Assembly: GCA_015680905.1 (NCBI GenBank)
Contig: CM027383.1
Coordinates: 82,555,001 to 82,619,000 of the forward strand
Source: Coptis chinensis
Lineage: Eukaryota; Streptophyta; Magnoliopsida; Ranunculales; Ranunculaceae
Reading direction: 5' to 3'
Length of the DNA stretch: 64,000 nt
The position numbers and the translations under genes were made by a program. The notes below the pieces were generated by a model that saw only the letters and a list, made by a program, of their open reading frames with translations, did no database searches and was not told where the DNA came from. Position 1 is the first letter of the stretch. Each line of letters starts with the position of its first letter. Positions 42,369 through 54,750 of this stretch are shown in pieces.

Positions 42369-43740
42369 ATGGTCACCAAGCTCAGTTCAAAACCTTGCGT
42401 AACAACTAGGCGTAACAAACGAAAGCATTTCCTTGCTCAGCAAGAAAATGCCGCTTATGGGCCCAAGTCGACGCTTTTATCAACAAGAACCCAGTCGGTA
42501 ATGTTGCTGAAAACGGCATCAACGAGGTTAATCGCCAGATTAACTAATTGTCACATAGGATAGGCCGCGCCGTAAAGGATGCACCCAAATTGTTCAAAAG
42601 ATGCTCAAGACATACCGCAAGGCCGCTCGCTCGGCCGACGTTTCGAGTTCTCAAGAACCCTCTCCTCAAGATTTTATCCAGCCACACTTCCCCATGTATG
42701 ATGGCAAAGACTTGTCCCGGTCAAGATGTGGCTCGATACATTCAAAGTTTGGCCCTCTACGCTTCTTTCCGAGTTTGATCATCTCCATCGCCGACTATTT
42801 CCGCCGGCCTCAAGGATGGCGACTTGATTGGTTCTTCTCTCGAACCCGATTCTATTAAAACTTTTGAGCAAATTTTACCGACCGTTTGCTAGCCAATAAC
42901 GCGCACAAATGCATCTAAAGAAGGCAGATCTTGATTCGCTGTTCTAGTTATCATTCAGAGAAGACGAGACCATTCGCCAATTCTTAGGGCGGTTTAAGGC
43001 TGAACTGTTGTGTATGGAAAGCGGACTGAAAGAATCTTTTGCCACACTGGCATTTTCTAACGCCTGTCGAGTGCGTAATACCGACCTCTCCAGATCGCTG
43101 ATGAAGGAACGCCCAGAAACGCTATCCGAACTGTACGCCCGGGTTGACAAGTATATCAAGTTGCAAGAAAGGTTGCAGTCCAGTGGTTTAGCCGAGAACC
43201 AGGAGGTAGCAGCGATCTCTGATCATACCCTGCGTGCCAAAAAACGATCTAGGTCGCTGGCACCAAAGGCAGGAACCCGACGGGATAACAACAGAGAATT
43301 CGCTGTCTTGACACGCTCTCCTAGTTACATCCTAGACAAGATCCAGCGAGCCTCGTACTTCCGCCCAGATGTGAAGCAGCCAGTAGATCGACCTGACAAG
43401 CCATACTGTGCATTCCACAAAGCTAAATGTCATGAAACCAATGCGTGTTAGGGGCTTAAGCACTATCTTCAAGACCTTGTTGAAGCTGGTCACATTAAAC
43501 AGTACACCAACATTCCTGACGGTGATTTGCGTCATAAGCTCATGGCTCGCCGAGTGCACAGCCGATCTCCACCTCGCCGAGTGCGCAGTCGATCTCCACC
43601 TCGCCGTCACCATCAAGACTTTCAAGCTCGCCCCCACCGTAGAGGACGTCCCCAAGATCGTTCTCGTCACGAGCGAAGACAACATTCCTCAGATCGTGAC
43701 AATGCTCGAACAATTCACATGATTACTTTCCCCGATGATT
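42369..43740 (+). pseudogene. gag: Tat element B gag
   Basis: Starts at ATG 42369. The gag core is spread over several frames: MYDGKDLSRSRCG region (42695), a LKDGDLIG-like segment near 42820, and the best-preserved part at 43008-43451 (LKESFATLAFSNAC...RPETLSELYARVDKYIKLQERL). A zinc-binding stretch YCAFHKAKCHETNAC follows, ended by a stop at 43449-43451. An Arg/Ser-rich basic tail (43560-43720) follows. Several indels and stops make it inactive. Confidence 0.8.
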
Positions 43741-43859
43741 CAATTACCTCATCCAGAGAGAAAAGACGTCGTGTTGGCGCTCTTCAAGAAGTGTATCATT
43801 TTACTTTCCAAGCAGCACATGCTCCGCGTCACTCAGGCCGCCATTCAGGAGATATCATT

Positions 43860-44215
43860 TTCATAGAGGCCGACCTCAACAAGGTCTGCCTTCCTCACCC
43901 ACGTCAAGATCAGCGACTGGACGGTAAAGCGCGTCTTGATCGACCCGGGGAGTTCCTGCGACATTTTATTTTACCACACTCTCCAAGAAATGAGTTTACC
44001 GAAGTCAGTTCTGATAGATCCAATTGCCCCCCTTTATGGGTTCAATGGTTCCAGGGCCGACCCTGTCGGTGATATCATCCTTCCAGTATCAGTGGGATCT
44101 AAAGAGGACAAAGTCAGCTGCAATACGCGCTTCAGCGTCCTGGACATCCAATCGTCCTATAATGCCATATTAGGATGACGATGGATCCACCAAATGCAAG
44201 TTGTATCTTCGACAT
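43860..44215 (+). pseudogene. Tat element B aspartic protease domain
   Basis: LIDPGSSCDILFYHT (about 43934-43980), then APLYGFNGSRADPVGDIILPVS and FSVLDIQSSYNAILG. The final R of the conserved GRRWIH is replaced by TGA (44176-44178), a CGA-to-TGA change relative to element A. A deletion removed the VLVVHV segment before the active site. Confidence 0.8.
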
Positions 44216-44780
44216 TGCATCAAGTTCTCCATTTTCCGGGCCCCAGAGGACTGATGGAGCTGAGAAGCAATCAACCGGAAGCATATCATTGTAACCAAAT
44301 CTTGTCGCCAGGAAAGATCGACAAGAAGAGACCACTCCACACAAGTAGCTTAACCCACCGCTTATACCATGGCCAAAGACCTCGGTTGCGAGGTCGAGCC
44401 AACGATCAAAGTAAAGACGCCGGGGCTCCAAAGAAGAAGAGGAAGTCGCCCACTTACACTCCGTGAAGTCAATCCGGCCGTTGCCCCCCGTAATCGGATT
44501 CCCAAAGACGCCGGTTTGGTGTTAATATCATAGCCACGCCCGGAAGACCTCTACTACTATTGTTATCTCACGGTTGGCATCCCAATGGATTCACAGCCAT
44601 GTGTCGCGACAACAAGTCTCCATGCCGACAAATACTCCATCCCTTGCTCCTATCCTCGTCACCACAAATACCGATCCAGTTCGGGGTGAATCAATGCACT
44701 CTCCCTCAAGTCGCCTAAAGTGCCACCACACAAGAAGAAGCCGCCACCGTGCCAAAGACCTCAACAGATCGATAGAGAGC
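44216..44780 (+). other. Decayed protease-RT linker of element B
   Basis: Pro/Lys-rich sequence with many stops, matching 3151-3666 in element A. No domain recognised. Confidence 0.5.
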
Positions 44781-45570
44781 GGGTGAACTTAGGAACTGAT
44801 AATGATCCCAAGTTTGTATATGTAGGGGCTAACCTTGACCCTACACTCAAGGCCCAACTTGTAAACTTTCTGGCTATGAATAAAGATGTTTTACCGGTCG
44901 TATATCGATGTGCCCGTATAGACCCTAGTGTAGCATGTCATCGGTTAAATGTAAGTCCTAATGCTAAACCAGTTCGCCAGCGGCCTCGCCGGTTATCTCT
45001 GCGGTTCAGAAAGCCATTAATGACGAAGTCGACAAACTCAAACAAGTCGGTTTCATCAGAAAGGTGGACTACCCCGATTGGGTCGCTAACATCGTGGCGG
45101 TCCCCAAAAAGAATGGAATAGTTCGCTTTATCGCCGATTTCATTTAATGTCAATCAAGAAACACCGAAAGATAGTTTTCCCCTACCACGCATTGACCGAC
45201 TTGTAGACCAGACTTGCGGACATGAACTTCTTTCCTTTATGGATGCGTACAGTGGATACAATCAAATCCCACTTGCTGAGGAAGATCAAGAGAAGACCTC
45301 GTTCATTACCGAACAAGGTATTTATTGTTACAACGCTCCTCCCCATTCGCCTTAAGAACGCCGGAGCAACATATCAGCGACTGGTAACTGACATGTTCCA
45401 GGACATGTTAGGAGAGACCATGGAGGTTTACATCGACGACATGGTCGTCAAAAGCAAAAAAGCAGTCGACCATATTACTCACCTTGAGCAAGCGTTCTCC
45501 AGATTGCGCCGCACTCGAATGAAGTTGAACCCAGAGAAATGCCTCTTTGAGCCGCCCCTCCGGTAAATTT
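44781..45570 (+). pseudogene. Tat element B reverse transcriptase
   Basis: Starts VNLGTDNDPKFVYVGANLDPTL as in element A. Fingers and palm blocks are seen in successive frames: RKVDYPDW, FPLPRIDRLVDQTCGHELL, the DAYSGYNQIPL segment and GATYQRLVTDMFQDML. The active site YIDDMVVKSKKA lies at about 45428-45462. At least four frame changes split it. Catalytic residues themselves are kept. Confidence 0.87.
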
Positions 45571-46780
45571 CTCGGATATCGGGTGTGTCACATACGGGAT
45601 CGGAGGCAAATCCGCACCAAATCCGAAGCGTTCTTAGACATACCCCCGACCCACGCACCAAAAAAGCAGATACAAAAGTTGTCCGACATGGTCGCTGCAC
45701 TTAATCGATTCATATCCAGGGCGTCAGACAAGTGTCGTTCGTTCCTACAACTCCTCAAGAAAGGCGAGCAGTTCTCATGGAACGATCAATGCCACCGAGC
45801 ATTCGCCACTCTCAAAGAATACCTCACCACGCCTCCCGTCTTAGCCACACCAATAGATGGAGAGACATTAGGGCTGTACCTAGCAATATCCGATTTCGCC
45901 ATCAGTTCAGTTCTCTTCAAAGAGGAGAACAACTCAGAAAAACCGATCTACTTCACAAGTAAGACGCTCACGCCAGCTGAGAAGAATTATTCTTTCCTTG
46001 AACGAGCCGTACTTGCCTTGTTGTATTCGGCAAGAAAATTCAGGCCGTACTTCCAAGCACATCCGATCAAAGTACTGACCGACCTCCCATTGAAGAAAAT
46101 CCTCCAGAAAGAAAACAAGACTACTCAGATGGTCAGATAATAAGAGCTCGGTGAACACCACATGGAGTTTGTAACTCGCACCTCTCAGAAAGGTCAAGTC
46201 GTCGCCGATTTCCTTGTTAAGGACCCACACTGGGAACTAGCGATGGAGCTCGTGGTTGACAAAGAGCGTGTCAAATCAATCTGGTCTCTCTTTGTAGATG
46301 GCTCTATCAATCCCAGAGGGAGTGGCATCGGGGTCGTCTTGGTGTCTCCCGAAGGAAATATGGTTGAAAAATCAGTTCGACTCGACTTCGCATCTTCCAA
46401 TAACGAGGCGGAATACGAAGCGTTGATCATGGGCCTTCGTATGGCGCTACAACTCGGTGTGCAAGAACTTCAAGTCTTTAGTGACTCACAACTGGTCGTT
46501 CGCCAGATTGCTAAAGAGTACACTACTCAGGAAGGTAACCTTTCGAAGTATCTTTAGGTCGTTCATCATTTGTTGCCTTCTTTTAAGCGATCTACTATAC
46601 ACCATTTTTTGCATGATGAGAACCGTCACGCAGACAGCCTAGCTTACATAGCCACTCAAACACCGAGTTGTGTTCCACGACAACTCCTCATTGAGGTAGT
46701 CGACCGACCTGCATACCAGGTCGAGCATGCCCTAGTTATAGCCGATCTGATCATTCTCTCTGAAGATCAGTTGAGCCAGA
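45571..46780 (+). pseudogene. Tat element B dual RNase H region
   Basis: 45547-46140 is an open frame with the RT connection and the Ty3-type RNase H: FSWNDQCHRAFATLKEYLTT, LYLAISDFAISSVLF, IYFTSKTLTPAEKNYS and FRPYFQAHPIKVLTD. A TAA at 46138-46140 interrupts. 46162-46557 is the archaeal-type RNase H, complete in its core: FVDGSINPRGSGIGVVLVSPEG, the SSNNEAEYEALIMGL block, and VFSDSQLVVRQIAKEYTTQEG. A stop replaces a codon at 46555-46557. This copy shows the two-RNase-H layout more clearly than element A. Confidence 0.87.
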
Positions 46781-46785
46781 CCTAG

Positions 46786-48006
46786 ATGCAGCCCATCATG
46801 AACTACATCCATCAGGGCACGCTCCCTGTGGAGCGTGCCAAAGCTAGACAAATCCAATATCAAGCACGTCGTTATTGCGTGTTGCAGAATAAGTTGTTTA
46901 GAAAATCTGCTGGTGGACCGCACTTGCGATGTATTACTCAAGAGCAGGGACAATTGATATTTGCCGAAATCCATGATGGAGAATGTGGAAACCATGCCGG
47001 AGGTCGCTCTTTAGCCCACAAGGCAATTTCCCAAGGCTACTTTTGGCCTTGTATGCAGACCGATGCCAAAGCGTACGTTCTCAAGTGCTTAAAATGTCAA
47101 ACATTCGCCATTAACATCATTCATACCGCGACGCCGAAATGATCAATATAGCAAGCCCATGGCCATTTCACATGTGGGGCATGGACATCATGGGACCATT
47201 CGTCCCCCAGAAAAGTACTGGTTTTCGGTTCGTCTTAGCGGCAACCGACTATTTCACTAAGTGGGTCGAGGCCATTCCTTTAGCACATGTCAAAGAATCG
47301 CATGTCCGAAATTTCATATGGACTCATATCATCACCAGATTTGGTTTGCCACATACACTCGTAATGGACAATGGACCCCAATTCAAAGGCAGAACCGTTA
47401 AAGAATTTCTAGCAAAGTGGAAGATAGTTCATGCATTTTCTACTCCACAGTACGCTCAGAGTAATGGTCAAGCGGAAGCCAGCAACAAGGCCATCTTAGA
47501 AAATTTGAAGAAAAAGATTGAAAAGAACAAGAGCCAATGGCCGAACCAGTTGGAGAACATCTTGTGGGCTCATCGCACCACAAACCGGTCCAAAGATCGG
47601 GTAATCTCCATTCTCCTTGTGTTATGGCACGAGTTTCTGTCATTCCCACCGAGCCGATAAATTATTTATTTCGGTCCGAGCTCGTTGAGACCGGACACAA
47701 TGATTCTCCTTTTAGCACGAGAGGTCGATTTGTTTCAAGAACGGCGGACTTAGCACTATCCGAAGTCGATCTTATCAACAAACCTCAAAGAACTCCTACA
47801 ATAAACGAGTGCATCCTCGATCTTTCCAGCCTGGCGATCTAGTGCTAAAAAAGAAGCAAGACGACTCCAAGCTAGCCCATAATTGGGAAGGTCCGTACAT
47901 CGTAGAACGTGTTGTGGGCAACGGAGCGTACTGGATAAAAACTCAAGAAGGGAAATTGTTACCTCGCCCATGGAATACTTATCTGCTGAAAAGATTTTAT
48001 CAATAA
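46786..48006 (+). pseudogene. Tat element B integrase
   Basis: The zinc region is intact (46786-47142): IHDGECGNHAGGRSLAHKAI...YFWPCMQ...CLKCQ. After a frameshift the core (47139-47660) keeps GMDIMGPF (Asp codon 47184-47186), VMDNGPQFKG (47367-47369) and GQAEASNKA (Glu codon 47475-47477), a D,D(35)E triad. Small indels near 47600 and 47760 break the link to the C-terminal module (47809-48006), FQPGDLVLKKKQDD...WEGPYIVERVVGNGAYW, which ends at a TAA. Confidence 0.92.
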
Positions 48007-48169
48007 AACCTTGGTTGTTGTAGATTCTGTTTTTTTTTTTTTTTAAGCACTGTAAGTTAAGGTTAAATTTTTCTTTATGTTACCTAGTATAAGCTATTCC
48101 ATTTACTGGCATCAAAACGTCCTACAACCCACATCCGATACACGACCAGTATACTTCCCCGCTCTTACA

Positions 48170-48715
48170 CGCTTAACGCGCCATTCACTCTTATAAACGA
48201 GCACGCTCTCCGCGAGCAGACAGCTCTCTGGAGCTTACAGGTTACATAGCCTCTCCAATTCTTGTCACGTCGAGGACCTATATTTCTAGGATCGACTAAA
48301 CGAGAACGCTCTCTGCGAGCAGACAGCTCTCTGGAGCTTACAGGTTACATAGCCTCTCTAATTTTTGTCACGTCGAGGACCTATATTTCTAGGATCGACT
48401 AAACGAGAACGCTCTCCATGAGCAGACAGCTCTCTGGAGCTTACAGGCTACATAGCCTCTCCAATTCTTGTCACGTCGAGGACCTATATTTCTAGGATCG
48501 ACTAAACGAGAATGCTCTCCGCGAGCAGATAGCTCTCTGGAGCTTACAGGCTACATAGCCTCTCCAATTCTTGTCACGTCGAGGACCTATATTTCTAGGA
48601 TCGACTAAACGAGAACTCCTGCATGAGTAGACTCTCTGGAGCTTACGGGCTACATAGCCTATCCAATTCTTATCTTGTCGAGGACCTATATTTCTAGGAT
48701 CGACTAAGAGAACTC
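48170..48715 (+). repeat. Five tandem ~103-bp repeats in the 3' part of element B
   Basis: GAGGACCTATATTTCTAGGATCG recurs at about 48272, 48375, 48478, 48581 and 48680. Each unit also contains ACGCTCTC-GCGAGCAGACAGCTCTCTGGAGC and CATAGCCTCTCCAATTC. The boxes match the 176-bp unit of element A in the same order, with about 73 bp fewer per unit. Confidence 0.93.
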
Positions 48716-49390
48716 CTTCCACGAAGCGCACATTCTCGAGCTTGCGGACTTTACAAACTTTACAGCCGCCGCTCGTCGAATCCATCTTAGAGTCAACTAT
48801 CTTAAAGCCGCTCTCCATGTTCTCCACGCTTGAACAGGCCCCAAGGCCGGGCCGATCGACCGACTATAACATTCTTCTTCCGAAGTCTTACTCCTACAAC
48901 TTCACGCAACGACTTGAGGGAGAATTCTCGGGCCTTAGACTTCAGGCGACTAGCATATTCCTAATATCTCTTCTCTTATAACGGGATAAACAAGCGGATA
49001 GCTAATCACAAGCATATAAGGTTTCTAAATTAAACTTCAAGCTTCTCAGGTATTGCAAGCCACATGCATCATACGCAGGACGCTAGTCACATACAGGTAC
49101 ACAGCAACATGCATTCGAAACATAACCAGTAACAATAGGCGACCAGTCGCCATTAATTAATCCATCCCGATCTCCGCCGGGATTACCCATAAAATCCAGA
49201 TCGGTGTCTATTAAAAATTAACAAAGTATCGAATCGCCACCGCGTGGAAACCGGTTCTCGAATAAACAAGGCGAACTTCTCAGGCAAGCCTGAAGACACA
49301 GCTCTATTGTTGACTCTTATATAAGAGAGAAAAATGTAAACAGTACTTACAATTTCTAGCTAACAAAGACAAAGGTAGATCACATCATCA
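48716..49390. other. Region between tandem repeats and antisense gene 1, element B
   Basis: No sense gene. It holds the 3'-flank boxes of antisense gene 1 (AAATCCAG near 49195 and CAGCTCTATTGTT near 49298), as in element A. Confidence 0.5.
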
Positions 49391-49394
49391 AATC

Positions 49395-50380
49395 TCAGTA
49401 ACGACATGCTTATCCTATGGTGCCGCGTTGGTAGAAGCCGTGTGCCGGGCAGGTCTCAGCATCACACGCATCCCGTGCCCTTGTTCATCACCCTACGCTT
49501 TCTTCAGTTGGCCATACTTTCGCCCGTGAGGAGGCTTTACCGGCGGCTTCGGTATACTCCTTCTTTGCTTTGCGCGCCACCTTCTCGCACTTCTTAGCAT
49601 AAGCGGTACACTGACTAATTTCCTTTCTAGCTCAACACGTCGGTACTAACAAAGATTCTCGCCATAACGCTCGGGTACTTGGTAGTCATCACTTCCAGTT
49701 TCCTCTTGTCAGCCCCCCACGCAGCTCGCATACACCCTAGCTCAACGTGAGGATTATCATCAGTCTCGGTATTTTGTACAACATCTTTCAACTTATCATA
49801 TCCTGCAAGAAACTGCACGAACGGTTAAAGACTCAAATTGCCTTGGAAACCGACATAACAACCTAGTGTGTCATGAACTCACTAAATAAGCGGCCATGTC
49901 CATCGTCCCCAGCAGAGTCTCCATGTCCTCATCTTTCACCTCTGCCTTGTCACCATCCAAAGACGATCCCTTCAAAGACAAGGGGGTCGCTATGGGCGCG
50001 AAAGTGGAAGCTACAAACCGATCTGGCGTTTCACCATACGCTTTTTCCCCGTCTTCCCCATGTAGTAGAATTCGCTCCCCACATCCCCACATCGCGGGGA
50101 CGAACTCTCACCAGCAACTGGGTGACCTTGCCTCAGGTCGCTACATTATGCAGCGTGGACGCTCGTTCGCCTACCCGTTCGGGCGACCTAAACAACGCCA
50201 CCACCGGACGGACGCCCTCTACTCCTCGGTCGCTTATGACCCTTCGACTCTAAAGAAGCAGCTTTCCTCTTACCGCGATCACCATGCACGTGGGGTTCAA
50301 ACTCCATCCTCTCCATTATCAGAGGGGACATTTCCCTCATGCTGTCTTCTCCCCTCGTGTATGGACGACATCTTGCCATG
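49395..50380 (-). pseudogene. Antisense gene 1 of element B
   Basis: Leftward from an ATG at 50379: MARCRPYTRGEDSMREMSPL, then MERMEFEPHVHGDRGKRKA and a basic GHKRPRSRG stretch, homologous to antisense gene 1 of element A. The SSLDGDKAEVKDEDMETLL module ends at a GTGAGT donor (plus about 49880). The next exon reads FLAGYDKLKDVVQNTE...HVELGCMRAAWGADKRKLEV (49818-49680), the start of the coiled coil. Several indels. Function unknown. Confidence 0.6.
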
Positions 50381-51280
50381 ATAAAACCTAGGAAACAAAA
50401 GTATTGTCACATGAGCTAAAGTTTTATCCCAAGCTCTTTCTCAACGGAATACCATTCCACGATGAGAATGAACGCATTCGACGGAGCAAAGAACGAAGGT
50501 AGTGCACATCAAAAGGGCAGAGCGTGAAGACAGAGTTCAGCTTAGGCAAGAAGATGAGCAAATACCTTTTTGGTATTCGATGAGCAGTTTTTATTCAATA
50601 GGAAATGTCTTTTCCTAAGCGCCTCATAATTACCTTGAGACGCCAAACGCCATCTGCCCGCCATCATTATGTCCCTTGAACCGCTCGTCTCCCTACACGT
50701 GTCCCGCACGCGAGGGAATACTGCCGTTAGCGGCACTGAAAACAACACGATTCGACCTACTTCACGAACCAGAGTCTAGCGATCTGGTGGCTTCATTACG
50801 AGCAACACCTCGCAGCTGAAAGCAATTTCACAACAAGACGCTCAAACAAGCTTACCAGTTATGTGCAGGGAAGCTGTCACTGCAATGCACCCGCCATGCT
50901 TGGTTATACGCAGTATGATCACACACAACTATGATCAAGCAAACGACTCACACATAATAAGGGAACAAACAACAAGCGTGGCATACCAACAAACAACGAC
51001 TTGTCCTAACAAGCTTGAAACATAGTACGTTAGCCGGGTTGCTGAGACTACTCAGGAAATCCAACCCGACTAAGCAATATTCGTCCTCACATGAGTACCC
51101 CAAAAACAGAGCGGGGACGGATCACTTTCAAGATACTAGCACATACAAAGAAAAAGACGAACTGCCCAGGTTATCCCAGGAAACCAGCTCTATTATATCA
51201 CAGCTTATAAGCTGACAGCATAACACACCAAACTTACAACTCGCCATCTCTGGGCTCAACAATTAGTTCTCGGGCATGAT
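50381..51280. other. Spacer between the two antisense genes, element B
   Basis: No sense gene. The AAATCCAA and CCAGCTCTATTAT boxes at about 51058 and 51181 repeat those after antisense gene 1 about 1.88 kb away. Confidence 0.5.
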
Positions 51281-53612
51281 TGATTCATCAATCTCAAGAT
51301 CCTCCGATCCACCATAACGGATACTCCATCCAAGTCTAAACTCATAAGCACATCATCGGAATAGCGACGCATCGAGATCGGTTCATGGGTATCGCAATCT
51401 CTCAAGATGACCTCTCGAAGCGCTAGGGGCGCCACTAATTCCTCCCAAGACTGTTTCTACCCGATGTGAGATGTGTAGCGTGCATGATCTATCTTCAAAG
51501 TGTTGTAGTCCGCCTCCGGTTCAACGAAGTCCGCATCGAACGCCATAGGCTTTGGTAGCGCCCCGAAGCAACCTTCTTGCAAGTAAGACATACTCGCTTG
51601 ACCTACCAATTTCCATGGTCGCCGCCAGACGTTTTCTTCACTCCTCAGTAGTTTTGCCTCAGATCTTCGCCGGGATTCGTTGTCTTTCAAAGATCTTGGC
51701 CGGACTTCGGTTTTTGATGAGCTCTCTTCAGATCTTCCAGTTCCTCGCGTTCCATTTTCGAGGCCTCCTGGATATTTTTCAGCTCATCAGACAGCTTCAC
51801 CACCGCTTCTCTATCTGCCTCCGCGAACTGGGCAATCTCCTTCAATTTCTGAAACCCACTTACCAGCTGCAATTCCACACATATGGTTAATAACCACAAC
51901 GTAACAGCATGTATAGGTGAGCAGTTATATTAAAAGAAGACAAACTCGCGTACCAAACATTGCGCAATTTCCATACGCTTCAGGTTATCAGATAGTCCTT
52001 TCTCATCCAACTCCTTGTGGTTGCCATCCAGAGCTATCTGTTCTAACAGGCAACCCGATACCTTACTCGATCCGGTTACAATCACTTCGGCTTTCCGCGG
52101 TTCGTTGGCGCCCCATGCTCGTCCAGATACACAAACTGTCCCTCTAGGTCGTCAGCAACCACAACAGCCTTTCCACTCGCCTTACACGGAGCTTTCGCTT
52201 TTCGCCCGATGGATCGGGTTCACGCCCCTCGGGCATCACTAGACCCCGCCCCAAAAGTGGCCAAGTCCATGACCTGGTCAGGTCGCGTCCCACTCCGGCG
52301 AGAAACCATAGCCCCAGCCCGGCCACCATCAGAACCGCCCCCTGCTACTGAGTCGTCACCAAGAGCGTGTCGCATACGCTTTCACAACTTCGACGACCTT
52401 TTGATCCGAGGCGTCATGTCTCTTCTTCTCCCGACCTGCTTTTCCATGCGTGGGTTGAAAACAACTGTTTCCAACTCTACCAGAGCATCAATCGAACCCC
52501 CTTCAGGTCGGGAGCTCGACCCTCCAGCTCCTGAGGCACCGCCCCTAGCAGATCGCCTCGCGCCGCCTTGCGCCCAATTCCTATCTTCCCCTATTACCAA
52601 CTCACTCGTTCGCGTCTCCATCACCTCTCGCCTTGACAGACTTCGAGCTCGGTCTTTTTGCACTTTTCTTTTCTCCCGGATCGCAGGCCCACCCTTTTCC
52701 ACAAAGAAATGAGCAACCTCAGGCAACTTTGCTTTCTTTTCTCCCCGAGTCAGCTGTGCGAACCTCTCTATCTCCCCACGATCAGTCTGCCTCTTCAAAG
52801 AGAAATTTACAGACAAAGCAAACATGAGCCTGTTAGAATAACTATCCTTCGTTAAGTAAAACAACAAGAGAAAAATATTCTTACCCACCGGATATATTAC
52901 AAATCCTAGTTTGCAACCTACATCCGTTGGCACAGTAGTTGCCAACTAGCAACAACGGCCTCTTTGTCCAGGCCTCGTTACTTACACCATCGATCACAGC
53001 AGAACGTGTCGTCATCGTTTGCAAGCTAAAGTTCAAGTTACCAGATCGCCTCACAACATAATGCTCAACTATGTCAGACACTCCTATGTCGTATTCCCCA
53101 CTTGCATTCAACAGGTCAAACACCTTAAACAATCGCCAGGTGTTACCAACGAACTGACAAGGCGACTTCCAACAATGGGCCAAGAAGTCACATACCAGTT
53201 TCGAGAACGGTATTTGCATATGCGCTCTCAGCTGGCCCTCACAGATGATTATTCCACCATTCGGTGGATTGTACTCCTCACTACGTACATTTTCACTCAA
53301 CCGTGGCTCGTATATCTCCAGGTTGGGGATATTGATCCCATATGCTGCTCTCAGTTCGGGGAACGAGTTTGCAGCACGACGATTTACCGTTTTAAGGGGC
53401 AACTCACTTGATGACGACATCTCCCTCCCTCGACGACGATCGCCACGCCACGCACCTTCTGACCTAGATCGGGTATTACCCTCATCTACCCTAGCTCCCT
53501 CATCCAATTCAGCCTCAATGCCCACACTTCTGATTCTTCCTCCTCATACTCTCCACAACTTAATGATATTTCCCGAACTTCTTCCGATCGAGTATCATCA
53601 GAATCAGACATT
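51281..53612 (-). pseudogene. Antisense gene 2 of element B (gypsy-type transposon domain plus coiled coil)
   Basis: Leftward: an acidic start MSDSDDTRSEEV at 53612, a frame change, then 53525-52900 encodes SFPELRAAYGINIPNLEIYEP, GGIIICEGQLRAHMQIPFSKL, VGNTWRLFKVFDLLNASGEYDI and a DIVEHYVVRRSGNLNFSLQT segment. This is the Transposase_28-like domain (PF04195) and is better preserved than in element A. A GTAAGA donor follows near 52888. The next exon has EIERFAQLTRGEKKAKLPEVA and a Pro/Gly/Arg linker. The GQFVYLDE...CLLEQIALDGNHKELDEKGL module ends at a GT donor near 51952. The last exon is coiled coil (51870-51690). Stops and indels make it inactive. Confidence 0.65.
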
Positions 53613-54136
53613 ATAACGTTTCCATTTTATCAATTACACAAGCTTAAATACTACAGCCTTACACTGACCTACCTACTTAACAAATCGCACTTGAAAGAGA
53701 GGAAAGCAAATTGAAAATGCAAAGCTAATAGCAGCAGAAGCACTCACCTGAGGAACCCTAGCTTGCGCTTTTACGGAAGAAGAAAACAGGAAATGCCTTT
53801 TTGGTTGTCCCAAATTTGATTTTGTATAAACCGCTCGTTCAGTTACCAAGAAGTTATGATTACAGCCTATGCTCTAGCCGCTGCATTCGTAATCGCCCCA
53901 AGGACTCGCTCTTTTCAGCAGTTCCGAATAACGCGGCGACACGTTTCTTCGCCAACTGCTACGATTCTGTCACGTGCCAATTGCGGAACCACTTCCCTTT
54001 CCAGCCAAATCATTATGCCACAGGATTCAAAATTTGCGCCATCTTAGTCAGCTCGTCCACCGTAGCTCGCTCATGCTTCACACGTTCTTCAATTTTTCTC
54101 TCAACAGATCATTTCCCGTAACATAAACAATCTACT
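53613..54136. other. Region between antisense gene 2 and the 3' LTR, element B
   Basis: No gene seen. It is the promoter side of antisense gene 2 and matches 12881-13354 in element A in position. Confidence 0.4.
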
Positions 54137-54148
54137 GAGAGGGGGCTG
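54137..54148 (+). promoter_or_regulatory. Polypurine tract of element B
   Basis: GAGAGGGGGCTG directly before the 3' LTR start. This is the expected plus-strand primer. Confidence 0.7.
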
Positions 54149-54750
54149 TGTAGGGGAGTAATATCCTCATTAAGGATTATCACGCACGCGTGAAGCATAA
54201 GCGAACTCAGGACATCGACCTCCAAGACCGACCTGTGAGCAGCTCCTTGTGAAGACATACGCGCGCAGCATAGGTGAACCCGAAACGTCGACCTCCAAGA
54301 CCGATCTGGGAGCAGCTCCTTTCATGTAGGTGGTATGAACTAAGACGTCTCAGTACGAACACATGGCCAGAGACAGAACGACTCAAATAAGGTCACCACC
54401 AGGGGTAATCATTACCAAAATCTTACTTGTATTTCCCACCACCGGAAAATAGGGATTACCGCACCAGCTCCCAATCAGCACACGACTTATACTAAAACCA
54501 GCCCAACACACATTCACAATCTCCACCTTACACGTGTGCAGGGAGCACACGTGCCTCTAGGATTGAAACTTCACAAGCCTATAAATACCACCTATTTGAA
54601 CTATGTGAGGCCTGATTCCTCTAACCCATAAAAAATCAAGAGAGGATACGTAGGTAGCTCGCTCATCAGCGAACTCGGTCTCTCCAAAAAATCTCAACCC
54701 ATTCTCTTCTTTTCTCGATCTGTAAAGCAAAACCAAAACACACCTTTACA
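54149..54750 (+). repeat. 3' LTR of element B
   Basis: 602 bp, TGTAGG...TTTACA. It has the same internal CGACCTCCAAGACCG duplication and TATAAATA (54590-54597) as the 5' LTR. The LTRs differ mainly by C/T and G/A changes and single-base indels. Confidence 0.95.

Larger units (their letters stand above)
41691..54750 (+). mobile_element. Complete Tat-lineage Ty3/gypsy retrotransposon, element B
   Basis: A 13,060-bp element with both LTRs (601 and 602 bp), TG...CA ends (TGTAGG...TTTACA) and 5-bp flanks CCTCA (41686-41690) and CCTCC (54751-54755), one mismatch. The internal order matches element A. All coding frames are broken, often by C-to-T type changes such as CGA to TGA. The two LTRs differ at a few dozen positions by eye, so the insertion is not recent. 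It is inserted inside the UBL of copy 4. Confidence 0.95.

Noticed and set aside
42369..48006. Functional autonomous retrotransposon
   Set aside because: Although all domains are recognisable, every main frame has stops or frameshifts, and the LTRs have clearly diverged.
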